NCBI RefSeq assembly: GCF_963678245.1
Contig: NZ_OY782767.1
Coordinates: 806,001 to 870,000 of the forward strand
DNA length: 64,000 nt
Direction of reading: 5' to 3'
Source of the DNA: an uncultured Sunxiuqinia sp.
Lineage (GTDB): Bacteria; Bacteroidota; Bacteroidia; Bacteroidales; Prolixibacteraceae
How positions within the stretch are numbered: the stretch's first letter is position 1; every line of letters begins with the position of its first letter. This document shows positions 17,969 to 26,550 of this stretch, in pieces. The notes under the pieces were generated by a model. That model was not told the DNA's origin and searched no databases. It was given only the letters and a program-made list of their open reading frames with translations. Both the position numbers and the translations under genes were made by a program.

Positions 17969-20900
17969 ATGAGAAAAATACTTATTTTTTTTATAACCTG
18001 CCTGATTGTTTCTGTTAGTTCCGCCCAAATCGGTAATAAAATAGCTTTTAGTTTGTTTATGATCGGGAATGTGGGCGATTATAATCCGTCCGATTCGGCA
18101 CAGGTTCGGCTATTTCAGCGAATTCTTCAGTATAACCAAAACCCCAAAGGGCTTCTTTTTCTTGGTAATAATGTATATCCTGGGTTATCGGATATTTTGT
18201 CGGAAGATTTTGATGAGCTGGTGAATGATTCGCAATTTGAACCGTTGCGCGAATTTGAAGGACCTATGGCCTTTATTGCCGGATGGACCGATTGGGCTTA
18301 CGGAACGTCGGCAGGAAAAGATATGGTGAAGTGGGAATATAAGACGATTCATCAACAGTTGGAGGATAAAGAAATTTACATGCCCGAAGGAGCGTGCCCC
18401 GGGCCGGTTGAGGTGAACTTGAATGATTCGCTCACGCTCATTTTACTTGATACTCAATGGTGGTTGCATCCTTACGACACACGCATGGGAAAATGTGATC
18501 TGGAAGATGAAAACGATGCCTGGCTGAATCTTCAGGATGTTTTACGCCGCAACAGAAATAAGGAAGTGGTGGTGGCTGGTTTCTACCCCGTTGTTTCATA
18601 TGGTGAATACGGCGGCTATTTTTCGAGAGCAAAAGATATTTTAGCATTCCCCCTGACGGCTTACCGAAAATATCTGGGGACAAGACTGGATTTGGCTCAT
18701 CCAAACTACAAGGAGTTCCGCGAAAGCTTACAATCAATCCTTGAAGAGTTTCCGAACGTGGTTTACGTTTCCTCACACGAACGAAATTTCCAGTGTTTTT
18801 CACAGAATGATGTACACTACATTATTGGTGGATCGCTAAAAGCGGGTCAATATGTTGCAGAGAAAAAAGTGACATGTGGAAGTAAAAGTAGCGGATTTTC
18901 AAAGCTTGATTTTTATGTTGATGGGCGTGTGAAGTTGTCGTTTGTGCCGTTGGGACAAGACGAAGAACCTGAGTGTGAAGAGTTACTGTATCGATACACG
19001 AAAGAAGCAGATCCCGAGAGGCTTGACTTTATTACTCAAACCTTTCCGGATTACGTTTGGCATGCTGCCAGTCAGCAATATAAAACCAAGGAGTCGGCAT
19101 ACAAATGGATGGGAGAAAACTACCGCGCGGTATGGTCGACACCAATTAAAGCACCTGTTTTTGATATTGAAAAGGCATATGGAGGACTGGATATTGTCAA
19201 ACGTGGGGGCGGACAGCAGACTCACTCGCTTCGGCTTGAGGCAGACCATGGGCACCAGTATGCTTTGCGCTCTTTGGAAAAATTTGTGGAAGGCGCTCTT
19301 CCCGATCAGGTGAGGAACACGTTGGCGCTTGATGTGCTGCAGGACAATATTTCAGCTTCGAATCCATACGCTGCTTTGCCTGTAGCCCAATTGGCAGAAG
19401 CTGCAGGAATCTATCATACTAACCCTGGTGTGGTGTATGTTCCGAATGATAAACGGTTGGATGAGTATAAGGATGATGTGGCAGATAACTTGTTTTTGCT
19501 TGAAGAACGGCCGTCGGGTGATTGGTCGAACCAAGCCAGCTTTGGTTTTTCAGAAGATATTGTTGGAACAGACGACGTGTTGGATAAAATTGAAGATAAT
19601 CCGGACGATCAGCTCGATCAGCAGGCAGTGCTGAAAGCTCGTTTATTTGATACCTTTATCAACGATTGGGACCGGCACGACGACCAGTGGCGATGGGCTT
19701 CGTTTAAAAATGAGGGAAAAACGATTTACCAACCGATTCCCCGCGACCGTGACCAGGCTTTTTATTTGAATGAAGGCATTTTACCTTGGCTGGCAACCCG
19801 TAAATGGCTACTGCCCAAATTTCAGGGTTTTGATACCATTACAACAAATATGAATGGGCTGACTTTTAATGCCCGCTATTTTGATCGTACTTTTTTAACT
19901 GAGCCAGACTGGAAAGCATGGCAGTTAACCATTGATACTTTACAACAGGCGCTGACCGATGAAAAGATTGAGCAGTCGATGGAGGCTTTTCCTGATGCGG
20001 TGCAGCCATTGGTGGCCGACAAAACAGCTCGTATTTTAAAAGCACGTCGTGAGAACCTCGGTAAAATGGCGCGGCAGCATTACCTGGCGTTGGCCGAGAA
20101 GGTTGACGTGGTGGGAAGCGATGAAGAAGATTTGTTTGAAGTGACACGGCTGAATGATGAAGAAACGGAAGTAACTGTTTCCGAAATATCTAAGAAACAT
20201 CGATTCAAACAACAATATTACCATCGTATTTTTAAAACGGGCGAAACCAGGGAGATTCGGCTGTATGGTTTTGGGAAAGATGATCTATTTAAGCTGGAAG
20301 GAGTGGTGAAGCGCGGGCCAGTGGTGCGCGTCATCGGCGGAAAGGGAAGAGACTCCATTCAAAATCAATCGGTGGTGAAGCAGTGGGGAAACCAAACGTT
20401 TGTATACGACCGAAAGAAGAATACGCATCTCGAAGAAACAGGTGATACGCGCATTCTCTTGTCGGCCAACAAACGCATCAACCATTACGACCGCATGGAC
20501 TTTACTTACGATGTAGTGAAGCCGGGAGTTTTTATGGGATATAATGCCGATGATGGATTGTTTATAGGGGGCGGGCCTATTTTCTATAAACAGCATTTCC
20601 GGCGGCATACCACGCAATCCGTTTTGACCAACTTTGCTATAAATACCAATGCCTTCAATGTGAAATATGAATTTGAATCGGAAAGCGAAGTCAACGGATT
20701 TGACCATCATTTTGCGTATGAAATAAAAGCACCCGACTACGCCATGAACTATTTTGGTATGGGAAATGAGTCGGAGAAGGATGATCGTTTTGAAGATGAT
20801 TATTACCGCTTGCGGGTGAACCAGCACATGGTAGCCTATCGGTTGGGGCACCGTTTCGGAAAAACAGCATTCAAAGAGTCGAGAGATGGTTCGATTAATG

Positions 20901-21586
20901 AAAGCGAACTGCAAGTGGGCCTGTCGTTCAAACGAACCAATGTGGAAGAGTTTGAGGAAAGTTTCCGGTTTATTGCCGACCTGGCAAACAACGGGCTGCA
21001 GCAAAAAGATCTGGACCGGCAGATATTTGCGGGACTAACGGTTAGTTATCAATTGTCGAATCTTGATCAGGAGGTGAATGCCAAGCGTGGTTATGTGCTG
21101 ACGGTAGATGGGCAGCAATATTTTCAGTTGAACGACGGTGGCCAGAACTTTTTGAAGCTGAACGCTGATTTGCGAGCCTACCTCAGTTTCACGAAAGATC
21201 CGCGAACAGTGCTGGCGTTCCGTGTTGGCGGAAGCTCGGTATTTGGAAACTATCCATTTTTAGAGGCTGCTCAATTGGGAGGCAAAACCAACTTGCGTGG
21301 ATACCTGCGCGATCGGTTCTATGGCGATCAGTCGGTATATCAAAACACCGAACTTCGGTACAAACTGTCCGACTTTTCATCATACATTATCAACGGAGAA
21401 GTGGGAGTGTTGGGTTTTTACGATTCGGGACGTGTTTGGCTTGACGGCGAAGATTCTGACGGCTGGCACAAAGGTTATGGCACCGGCATTTGGTTGTCTC
21501 CTTTCGATATGACTATTTTTACAGCAACTTATAACTGGAGCAACGAAGACAACATGCTACAGGTAACTTTAAACTTTAAATTTTGA
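17969..21586 (+). CDS. Degenerate metallophosphoesterase fused to a kinase-like domain and an outer-membrane beta-barrel
   Basis: The 1205-residue protein has a signal peptide (1-19), a calcineurin-like phosphoesterase fold (about 25-290), a central domain (about 400-720) with a HipA/kinase-like DTFINDWDRHDDQWRW then PIPRDRDQAFY, and a C-terminal surface-antigen/Omp85-type barrel (about 850-1205) ending in phenylalanine (NFKF). The phosphoesterase motifs are recognisable but mutated: GNVGD at 33-37 for GDxGD, GNN at 66-68 for GDN, GWTD at 105-108 for GNHD, GFYP at 204-207 for HHP, GEYGG for GxHGG, and SHER at 269-272 for GHDH. Metal-dependent catalysis is therefore unlikely. The protein should sit in the outer membrane. 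Its stop codon overlaps the start of the histidine phosphatase, which implies translational coupling. Confidence 0.82.
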   Translation: MRKILIFFITCLIVSVSSAQIGNKIAFSLFMIGNVGDYNPSDSAQVRLFQRILQYNQNPKGLLFLGNNVYPGLSDILSEDFDELVNDSQFEPLREFEGPMAFIAGWTDWAYGTSAGKDMVKWEYKTIHQQLEDKEIYMPEGACPGPVEVNLNDSLTLILLDTQWWLHPYDTRMGKCDLEDENDAWLNLQDVLRRNRNKEVVVAGFYPVVSYGEYGGYFSRAKDILAFPLTAYRKYLGTRLDLAHPNYKEFRESLQSILEEFPNVVYVSSHERNFQCFSQNDVHYIIGGSLKAGQYVAEKKVTCGSKSSGFSKLDFYVDGRVKLSFVPLGQDEEPECEELLYRYTKEADPERLDFITQTFPDYVWHAASQQYKTKESAYKWMGENYRAVWSTPIKAPVFDIEKAYGGLDIVKRGGGQQTHSLRLEADHGHQYALRSLEKFVEGALPDQVRNTLALDVLQDNISASNPYAALPVAQLAEAAGIYHTNPGVVYVPNDKRLDEYKDDVADNLFLLEERPSGDWSNQASFGFSEDIVGTDDVLDKIEDNPDDQLDQQAVLKARLFDTFINDWDRHDDQWRWASFKNEGKTIYQPIPRDRDQAFYLNEGILPWLATRKWLLPKFQGFDTITTNMNGLTFNARYFDRTFLTEPDWKAWQLTIDTLQQALTDEKIEQSMEAFPDAVQPLVADKTARILKARRENLGKMARQHYLALAEKVDVVGSDEEDLFEVTRLNDEETEVTVSEISKKHRFKQQYYHRIFKTGETREIRLYGFGKDDLFKLEGVVKRGPVVRVIGGKGRDSIQNQSVVKQWGNQTFVYDRKKNTHLEETGDTRILLSANKRINHYDRMDFTYDVVKPGVFMGYNADDGLFIGGGPIFYKQHFRRHTTQSVLTNFAINTNAFNVKYEFESESEVNGFDHHFAYEIKAPDYAMNYFGMGNESEKDDRFEDDYYRLRVNQHMVAYRLGHRFGKTAFKESRDGSINESELQVGLSFKRTNVEEFEESFRFIADLANNGLQQKDLDRQIFAGLTVSYQLSNLDQEVNAKRGYVLTVDGQQYFQLNDGGQNFLKLNADLRAYLSFTKDPRTVLAFRVGGSSVFGNYPFLEAAQLGGKTNLRGYLRDRFYGDQSVYQNTELRYKLSDFSSYIINGEVGVLGFYDSGRVWLDGEDSDGWHKGYGTGIWLSPFDMTIFTATYNWSNEDNMLQVTLNFKF

Positions 21587-22227
21587 TCAGATATTTACTC
21601 TCTTTTATTTTTTTTGTGAATGCGGTTAGCCTGTTTGCACAGGAATCCGGCTCAACACCACGCGAGATTTACCTTGTACGCCATGCGCAGGTTGACCTTG
21701 AAACGCCGGGCTTATGCTTTTCGGGCAAAGCACAAAAAGTACACGAGCAGTACGATGAAAGTCCGGTAGTAGCTTTCGATCCTGAGCCTGTTCGCCAGCA
21801 AATTGATGCTCGTTATCCAGCGGTTTACACCAGTACGTTGCCCCGGGCGATCGAAACGGCCATCCGGCTTTTTCCTGATCACGATTCCATCCAGGCCTCG
21901 GCTTTATTTAATGAGTATGATTTATCGATTGTGTCGGTACCCATCTTGCCGCTACCTTATAAATTATGGACGGGCGTGTCTCGGGCTGTTTGGTTTCTTC
22001 ATTTAAACCGACACGACGAAACCCGCTCGGATGCGAAACAGCGGATGCGCCAGGCAACCGACTTATTGGTTGAACAAAGCCAAAAACAGCGGAAAATTGT
22101 TTTGGTTGCTCATGGTTTTTTAATTGCAGATATGCGCCGTGAGCTGGAAAAGCGAGGCTGGGAAATTATTTTTAGCGAAGGAAACAAGAATCTGGCTGTC
22201 ACTAAATTGGTGTATTCCCACTCATAA
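21583..22227 (+). CDS. Exported histidine phosphatase family protein
   Basis: The 214-residue product has a signal peptide ending near residue 20 (VSLFAQ) and a histidine phosphatase domain: the phosphate-accepting His34 in LVRHAQ, SSR-like TSTLPRAIETA, and the second His in VLVAHGFLIADMRREL. Such enzymes remove phosphate from small molecules or proteins through a phosphohistidine. Export to the periplasm is unusual for the family and ties it to its upstream neighbour. The start is TTG at 21583, which overlaps the TGA of the outer-membrane fusion gene. No ATG is available before the signal peptide, so coupling of the two genes is likely. Confidence 0.82.
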   Translation: MIRYLLSFIFFVNAVSLFAQESGSTPREIYLVRHAQVDLETPGLCFSGKAQKVHEQYDESPVVAFDPEPVRQQIDARYPAVYTSTLPRAIETAIRLFPDHDSIQASALFNEYDLSIVSVPILPLPYKLWTGVSRAVWFLHLNRHDETRSDAKQRMRQATDLLVEQSQKQRKIVLVAHGFLIADMRRELEKRGWEIIFSEGNKNLAVTKLVYSHS

Positions 22228-22231
22228 CGGA

Positions 22232-23059
22232 TCAGAATTTTATTCGTGCGTATAATCCGGCAGCTTTCCCGTCATAAGTTGGATAAAACGCGTATTTTCC
22301 ATCATTTCGTTTGTGCCATTCCGGAACCAGCAGTCCGGTAGCGGTTCCAACAGCTATCCCCATCAGGATATCACTAGGGAAGTGTTTGGCAGCTTTGTAG
22401 CGACAATATCCGGTAATGGCTGACGGAATAACCGCTAAGCTATACCATAGCGCCCGGTTGTGGGCTTCGGGATGTAAATCGTAGTACACCTTCACCATAA
22501 AAAAGGTGGAGGTGGCCACCACCGAAGCATGCCCACTGAAAAATGAATTGGTGGTGTTGCGCCCGAGTTTTCGATCCATGGGTTCGTCGGGGTTGTACAT
22601 AAATGGCCGCAGCCTCGATACCGGGATGGCGCCAGCCAGGTAGGCTGCTGCATTGATCGATTGGGCTTCGAAGTAAAGAACCGAGTAATCGAACCAAATT
22701 TTACGCACTTCAGCATCAAGGAACATTAGAGCAGGGGCAAACATGGCACCATGCATAAGCTTGTTGGAAACATTGATGTAATCATCTGCTTTGTCTGGAT
22801 TTTGCCGGGCAGCTCCACGATCAAACCACCACACATTATAGGGGCGCAAGGTGGCAATGCGATCCAGATTCTTTGGGTCACGAGCACGTAAATAATCGGT
22901 GCCGTATTTGCTGGCAAGTAAACCTGCCAGTGTTATCGGAACATCAATATAGTAATTAACACGATATATTTGGTGCGATTCCTGAATTGTGTCGGCTTGA
23001 GAATAAGCCAAGTTGTTAAATATGATTGACACAAAGAGGAAAACGAATATTATTCTCAT
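22232..23059 (-). CDS. PAP2 superfamily phosphatase, exported
   Basis: The 275 residues begin with a signal peptide (MRIIFVFLFVSIIFNNLAYSQ) and contain the three PAP2 motifs: VSRLRPF, SFFSGHAS and GYCRYKAAKHFPSDILMG, with the catalytic histidines in the second and third. Members dephosphorylate lipid phosphates such as undecaprenyl pyrophosphate, phosphatidic acid or phosphatidylglycerophosphate, or act as soluble periplasmic acid phosphatases. Several hydrophobic stretches suggest membrane association. The gene is convergent with the histidine phosphatase, with only four bases between the stop codons. The 268 bases upstream of it, up to the S24 repressor, contain no gene that I can see. Confidence 0.85.
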   Translation of the reverse strand: MRIIFVFLFVSIIFNNLAYSQADTIQESHQIYRVNYYIDVPITLAGLLASKYGTDYLRARDPKNLDRIATLRPYNVWWFDRGAARQNPDKADDYINVSNKLMHGAMFAPALMFLDAEVRKIWFDYSVLYFEAQSINAAAYLAGAIPVSRLRPFMYNPDEPMDRKLGRNTTNSFFSGHASVVATSTFFMVKVYYDLHPEAHNRALWYSLAVIPSAITGYCRYKAAKHFPSDILMGIAVGTATGLLVPEWHKRNDGKYAFYPTYDGKAAGLYARIKF

Positions 23060-23327
23060 AGCTTTTTTTTATCCTGATAATTATTTGAGTGGTAAAAATA
23101 GCGAATAATTGAATGTGTTCTTGTACAAATCACGAAGTTGTACGCGTTGAGTTGGTGCTATTTCGTTATTAATAGGATGAAGAATGTTGTCGTGCCTACC
23201 CAAGTTCATGGTAGATTAAAAATAGCTCTTCGTCATTCAGCAAATATTAAAGGAAACTTAAAAGATATTCACCTGTCAAACTTTTTCAATCGAATTGCAT
23301 GTAGAAAATTAGTGTAGCAACTTTCTG

Positions 23328-24131
23328 TCAAAGTTGACCAACTTTTTCTTCCAATTTTTTGATGGCTGTTAGTATTGTTTCCATTTCTGGTCGTGCTTCC
23401 GGAAACTCCCTGCTGGTATAAGCATAAAATTGCCAGATTTCCATGATATTACCAGATTCAACGGTGTAAGGTTTATACTCCGGATTGAGGGATTTAAACA
23501 AGATGTTTCCATCTGAGTTGACACTCACCATTTTAAATACAAAGTCCTGTTGTCCTTTTAAAATGACAATGCAGGGCGTATCCGTTTTCAGGGTTGACCA
23601 ATCGGCCACATACTGCGCGATAATATCACTTCCTTCAGGAACCGGAAGCATGGAATCTCCTGTTGATGGGAAGATTCGAAATGTTCCTTGATTGGGCAGG
23701 TTCGGAATCGAATACTTTGGCAGGGCTGCAATAAACTCAGGATCGTTGTAGCCAGCCATGTATCCAGCTTTTGCCTTTATTGGCACATATTCCACATTTT
23801 CGTTATTCGATTTGTCTACCGAAATAGCCAGCACCCGCAAGTTGCCACCTCGGATATAAACATCGTTTCCGGCTTCCAGATCCCGCACCTTCAATTCACC
23901 TAATTTTGGAAGGTCAATTTTCAATAACGTATCAATACTTATTTTGAAGAATTCGGAGAATTTCAGGTAGTCTCCCGGTTGTGGCGACTTGGTGTTGCCG
24001 GCCTCAATGGCAGCAATCTTTGCCCGGGTTAACCCCAGCGTTGAAGCAAGTGCTTCCTGGCTCATTTTTTTTCGTTCCCGAAGGAATTTGATATTCCCTG
24101 CAAAGAAAATTTTTTGTGAATTATCTTTCAT
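23328..24131 (-). CDS. XRE/S24 self-cleaving repressor (LexA-like) next to the mutasome
   Basis: The 267-residue protein has an N-terminal XRE helix-turn-helix (about 12-70, with SQEALASTLGLTRAKIAAIE) and a C-terminal S24 peptidase domain. Ala-Gly cleavage candidates lie at 122-123 and 126-127, the nucleophile is Ser160 in STGDSM and the general base is Lys200 in FVFKMV. S24 repressors cut themselves when RecA filaments form on damaged DNA and so release their operators. The gene is divergent from imuA-imuB-dnaE2, with a perfect 19-bp palindrome between them, so it most likely represses that cassette and itself. It differs from LexA in having an XRE rather than winged-helix DNA-binding domain. 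The C-terminus has a short coiled coil. Confidence 0.87.
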   Translation of the reverse strand: MKDNSQKIFFAGNIKFLRERKKMSQEALASTLGLTRAKIAAIEAGNTKSPQPGDYLKFSEFFKISIDTLLKIDLPKLGELKVRDLEAGNDVYIRGGNLRVLAISVDKSNNENVEYVPIKAKAGYMAGYNDPEFIAALPKYSIPNLPNQGTFRIFPSTGDSMLPVPEGSDIIAQYVADWSTLKTDTPCIVILKGQQDFVFKMVSVNSDGNILFKSLNPEYKPYTVESGNIMEIWQFYAYTSREFPEARPEMETILTAIKKLEEKVGQL

Positions 24132-24154
24132 TTGTTATATTTAGAAACATATAA

Positions 24155-24173
24155 TTGTTATTAATAATAACAA
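24155..24173. promoter_or_regulatory. 19-bp palindrome, candidate operator of the S24 repressor
   Basis: The sequence TTGTTATTAATAATAACAA is a perfect inverted repeat around a central A. It lies in the 63-base gap between the divergent repressor and imuA, 21 bases before the imuA ATG. A further half-site, TTGTTAT, occurs at 24132-24138, next to the repressor start codon. Position and symmetry fit a shared operator. Confidence 0.65.
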
Positions 24174-24194
24174 AATTAAGATTTTTTTTTAATT

Positions 24195-24947
24195 ATGAAA
24201 GAGTTGGCTTGGAAAAAGGAAATTATCAAACAACTGAGAGACAGGATACTTTCGATGGAAGGATTCAGTACGGGGAAGGATAGTCAGCAACTTGATTTTG
24301 GACTAGGGAAAATGAATGCGGCATTTCCCGGAGGAACTTTCCCTATTGCTGCAATGCATGAGTTTGTGAGTCACACCGAAGCTTGTGCGGCCGCTTCAAA
24401 TGGCTTCTTGGCGGGCTTGCTGGCTACACTCATGAAAAAGGGAGGCTTTTGCTTGTGGATAAGTACCGGACGTAAACTATTTCCTCCTGCCTTGAAATTC
24501 TTTGGCATCGAACCAGAGCAGCTTATTTTTATTGATGTCAGGCGCCAGAAGGATGCCCTTTGGGCGATGGAGCAGGGGGTAAAATGCAATGCATTGACGG
24601 CTGTTGTGGGGGAATTGCGGGATATTAGTTTTGCCGACTCCCGTCGATTACAATTGGCTATAGAAGCGAGTCGGGTAACCGGATTTTTGCACCGGCTGCA
24701 TCCACGTTTCGAGAATACGCTGACGTGTGTATCCCGTTGGAAAATCAGACCGATAGCCAGCAGGGAAAACGATGGTTTGCCAGGAGTGGGCTTTTCCTGT
24801 GTGGAAGTTGAATTAGAAAAAATAAGAAACGGGCGACCGGGGATTTGGCAGTTTGAGTGGCGAAACGGATCATTTTATCAGGTGGCTGTGCAAAGAGCGT
24901 TTGTTCCAAAATCCGGAGAAGTTAAAAAGAAGCAGAGTTATGCCTAA
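24195..24947 (+). CDS. imuA: ImuA-like RecA-related mutasome protein
   Basis: The 250-residue product resembles the shortened RecA-fold proteins (ImuA, formerly SulA-like) found next to imuB. It has LDFGLGKMNAAFPGGTFPIAAMHEF at the beginning of the core, followed by a degenerate Walker region and LWISTGRKLFPPALKFFGIEPEQLIFI. In studied systems ImuA links RecA to ImuB and DnaE2 during translesion synthesis. The conserved GK(T/S) of an active P-loop is not visible, so it probably does not hydrolyse ATP as RecA does. The gene is first in the cassette, directly behind the palindrome, and its last eight bases overlap the imuB start. Confidence 0.87.
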   Translation: MKELAWKKEIIKQLRDRILSMEGFSTGKDSQQLDFGLGKMNAAFPGGTFPIAAMHEFVSHTEACAAASNGFLAGLLATLMKKGGFCLWISTGRKLFPPALKFFGIEPEQLIFIDVRRQKDALWAMEQGVKCNALTAVVGELRDISFADSRRLQLAIEASRVTGFLHRLHPRFENTLTCVSRWKIRPIASRENDGLPGVGFSCVEVELEKIRNGRPGIWQFEWRNGSFYQVAVQRAFVPKSGEVKKKQSYA

Positions 24948-26433
24948 GCGTTATTTATATATTTGGTTTCATTATTTGGCAACCGACCGGCTGGCAAAAA
25001 ATAATCCAGCTTTACGAGGGACACAATTTTTGTTATATGCTTCCGAGAAAGGGCGGATGCTTGTTCGGGCAGCAAGCCAGGCATTAGTGAAAGAAGGCAT
25101 GGTTCAGGGGATGGTGGTGGCCGATGTGCGTGCAATACTCCCTTCGGTGAAAGTATTTCCTGATGACCTGCAGGCAATGCAGAAATTGCTGAATGATTTG
25201 GCTGAATGGTGTTTTCGTTACACCCCAACAGTGGCGGCAGATGCTCCGGATGGACTAATACTGGACATATCCGGCTGCCCGCATTTGTGGGGAGGGGAAG
25301 TCTCTTATCTTGATGAAATTACGCGCCGCCTTCGAAAAGGTGGATATGATGTACGTGTAGGCATTGCTGATACCGTTGGCACGGCATGGGCTATGGCTCG
25401 CTACGGAAATCAGGCTATCATTGAGCCCGGGAAGCATGGCGAAGCACTGCTTACGCTACCTCCGGCTGCTTTACGGCTGGATCGTATTACTTTGCAGCGT
25501 ATGGAAAAGCTCGGCTTTCAACAAATCGGGCAGCTCATCCGTATTCCTCGGAGTAATTTACGGCGACGTTTTGGAGACAGCTTGCTTAACCGATTGGAAC
25601 AAGCATTGGGAACAGTTTCAGAGCTTCTGGTTCCTGTTCAGTCTACTCCGGTTTATCAAGAAAGGTTGCCCTGCGTTGACCCCATTCGAACGGCTAAAGG
25701 GATTGAAATTGCATTGGAACGATTGCTGGAAAAACTGTGCGCACGCTTTTTTAGGGAAGGAAAAGGCATGCGCACTGGGATTTTTAAAGGTTATCGTCTC
25801 GACGGGAAAACCGTACAAATAAGCATTGGCACTAACAGGGCATCTCGCAATGCCTCACACCTTTTCAAGCTATTCGAGTTAAAAATACCTGAGTTGGAAC
25901 CGGCGCTTGGGATCGAAGTTTTTACACTGGAGGCTACGTTGGTTGAAGAGCTTAGCGAAACACAAGAAGCTTTGTGGAGTGTTGGAAGCAACAATCAAAC
26001 GGCCATTGCTGAATTGTTGGACAACATCGCCGGTAAGGTGGGAGCGCAGGCCATTCACCGCTATCTGCCGCAAGAACATTATTGGCCGGAGCATTCGATA
26101 ATGGATGTTGGCTCGCTGGAAGCTAAGCCCCAAACCACATGGTGTACTGATCGCCCTCGTCCTCTTCATCTCTTGCCGAAACCGGAGCCTATTGAAGTGA
26201 TGGTGATGCTTCCGGATTATCCTCCACTACATTTTCGGTACAACGATGAAGTTATTCGCATTGCTCGTGCTGATGGACCCGAGCGAATAGAGCAGGAGTG
26301 GTGGTTTCAGAGTGGACCACCAAGAGATTATTATCGGGTTGAAGATGAAAACGGGGCTCGCTACTGGCTGTTCCGGCTTGGATTGTACGGCCAGGGGAAA
26401 AATCAATGGTTTTTACACGGCTTTTTTGTGTGA
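24940..26433 (+). CDS. imuB: ImuB-like Y-family DNA polymerase homologue
   Basis: The 497-residue protein has a Y-family polymerase fold. It begins MPKRYLYIWFHYLATDRLA where active members have a DxD-type catalytic aspartate, and continues through palm, finger and helix-hairpin-helix regions (LEKLGFQQIGQLIRIPRSNLRRRFG). The key first aspartate is replaced in WFHYLATD, as expected for ImuB, which does not polymerise but bridges the sliding clamp, ImuA and DnaE2. The frame is open back to 24853, but the ATG at 24940 overlaps the imuA stop codon by eight bases, a coupled arrangement, and gives the family N-terminus. A 117-base gap separates it from dnaE2. Confidence 0.9.
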   Translation: MPKRYLYIWFHYLATDRLAKNNPALRGTQFLLYASEKGRMLVRAASQALVKEGMVQGMVVADVRAILPSVKVFPDDLQAMQKLLNDLAEWCFRYTPTVAADAPDGLILDISGCPHLWGGEVSYLDEITRRLRKGGYDVRVGIADTVGTAWAMARYGNQAIIEPGKHGEALLTLPPAALRLDRITLQRMEKLGFQQIGQLIRIPRSNLRRRFGDSLLNRLEQALGTVSELLVPVQSTPVYQERLPCVDPIRTAKGIEIALERLLEKLCARFFREGKGMRTGIFKGYRLDGKTVQISIGTNRASRNASHLFKLFELKIPELEPALGIEVFTLEATLVEELSETQEALWSVGSNNQTAIAELLDNIAGKVGAQAIHRYLPQEHYWPEHSIMDVGSLEAKPQTTWCTDRPRPLHLLPKPEPIEVMVMLPDYPPLHFRYNDEVIRIARADGPERIEQEWWFQSGPPRDYYRVEDENGARYWLFRLGLYGQGKNQWFLHGFFV

Positions 26434-26550
26434 TTAGATAAAGAATGCAGAACACGTCGATGGAAATTCCAAAGAAAAATAAGTCACAACTAGACGAAGA
26501 GAGAATGATAACTGCAACTAAAACCAGGAAAGTCGAAACTCGAAACTGAA

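Noticed and set aside
20285-21004. 239-residue open frame on the minus strand inside the barrel gene
   Set aside because: Antisense shadow of the beta-barrel coding sequence, without a start context or domain.
24853-24939. N-terminal extension of imuB
   Set aside because: The extension overlaps imuA by 95 bases in another frame and lacks family similarity. The ATG at 24940 is the natural coupled start.
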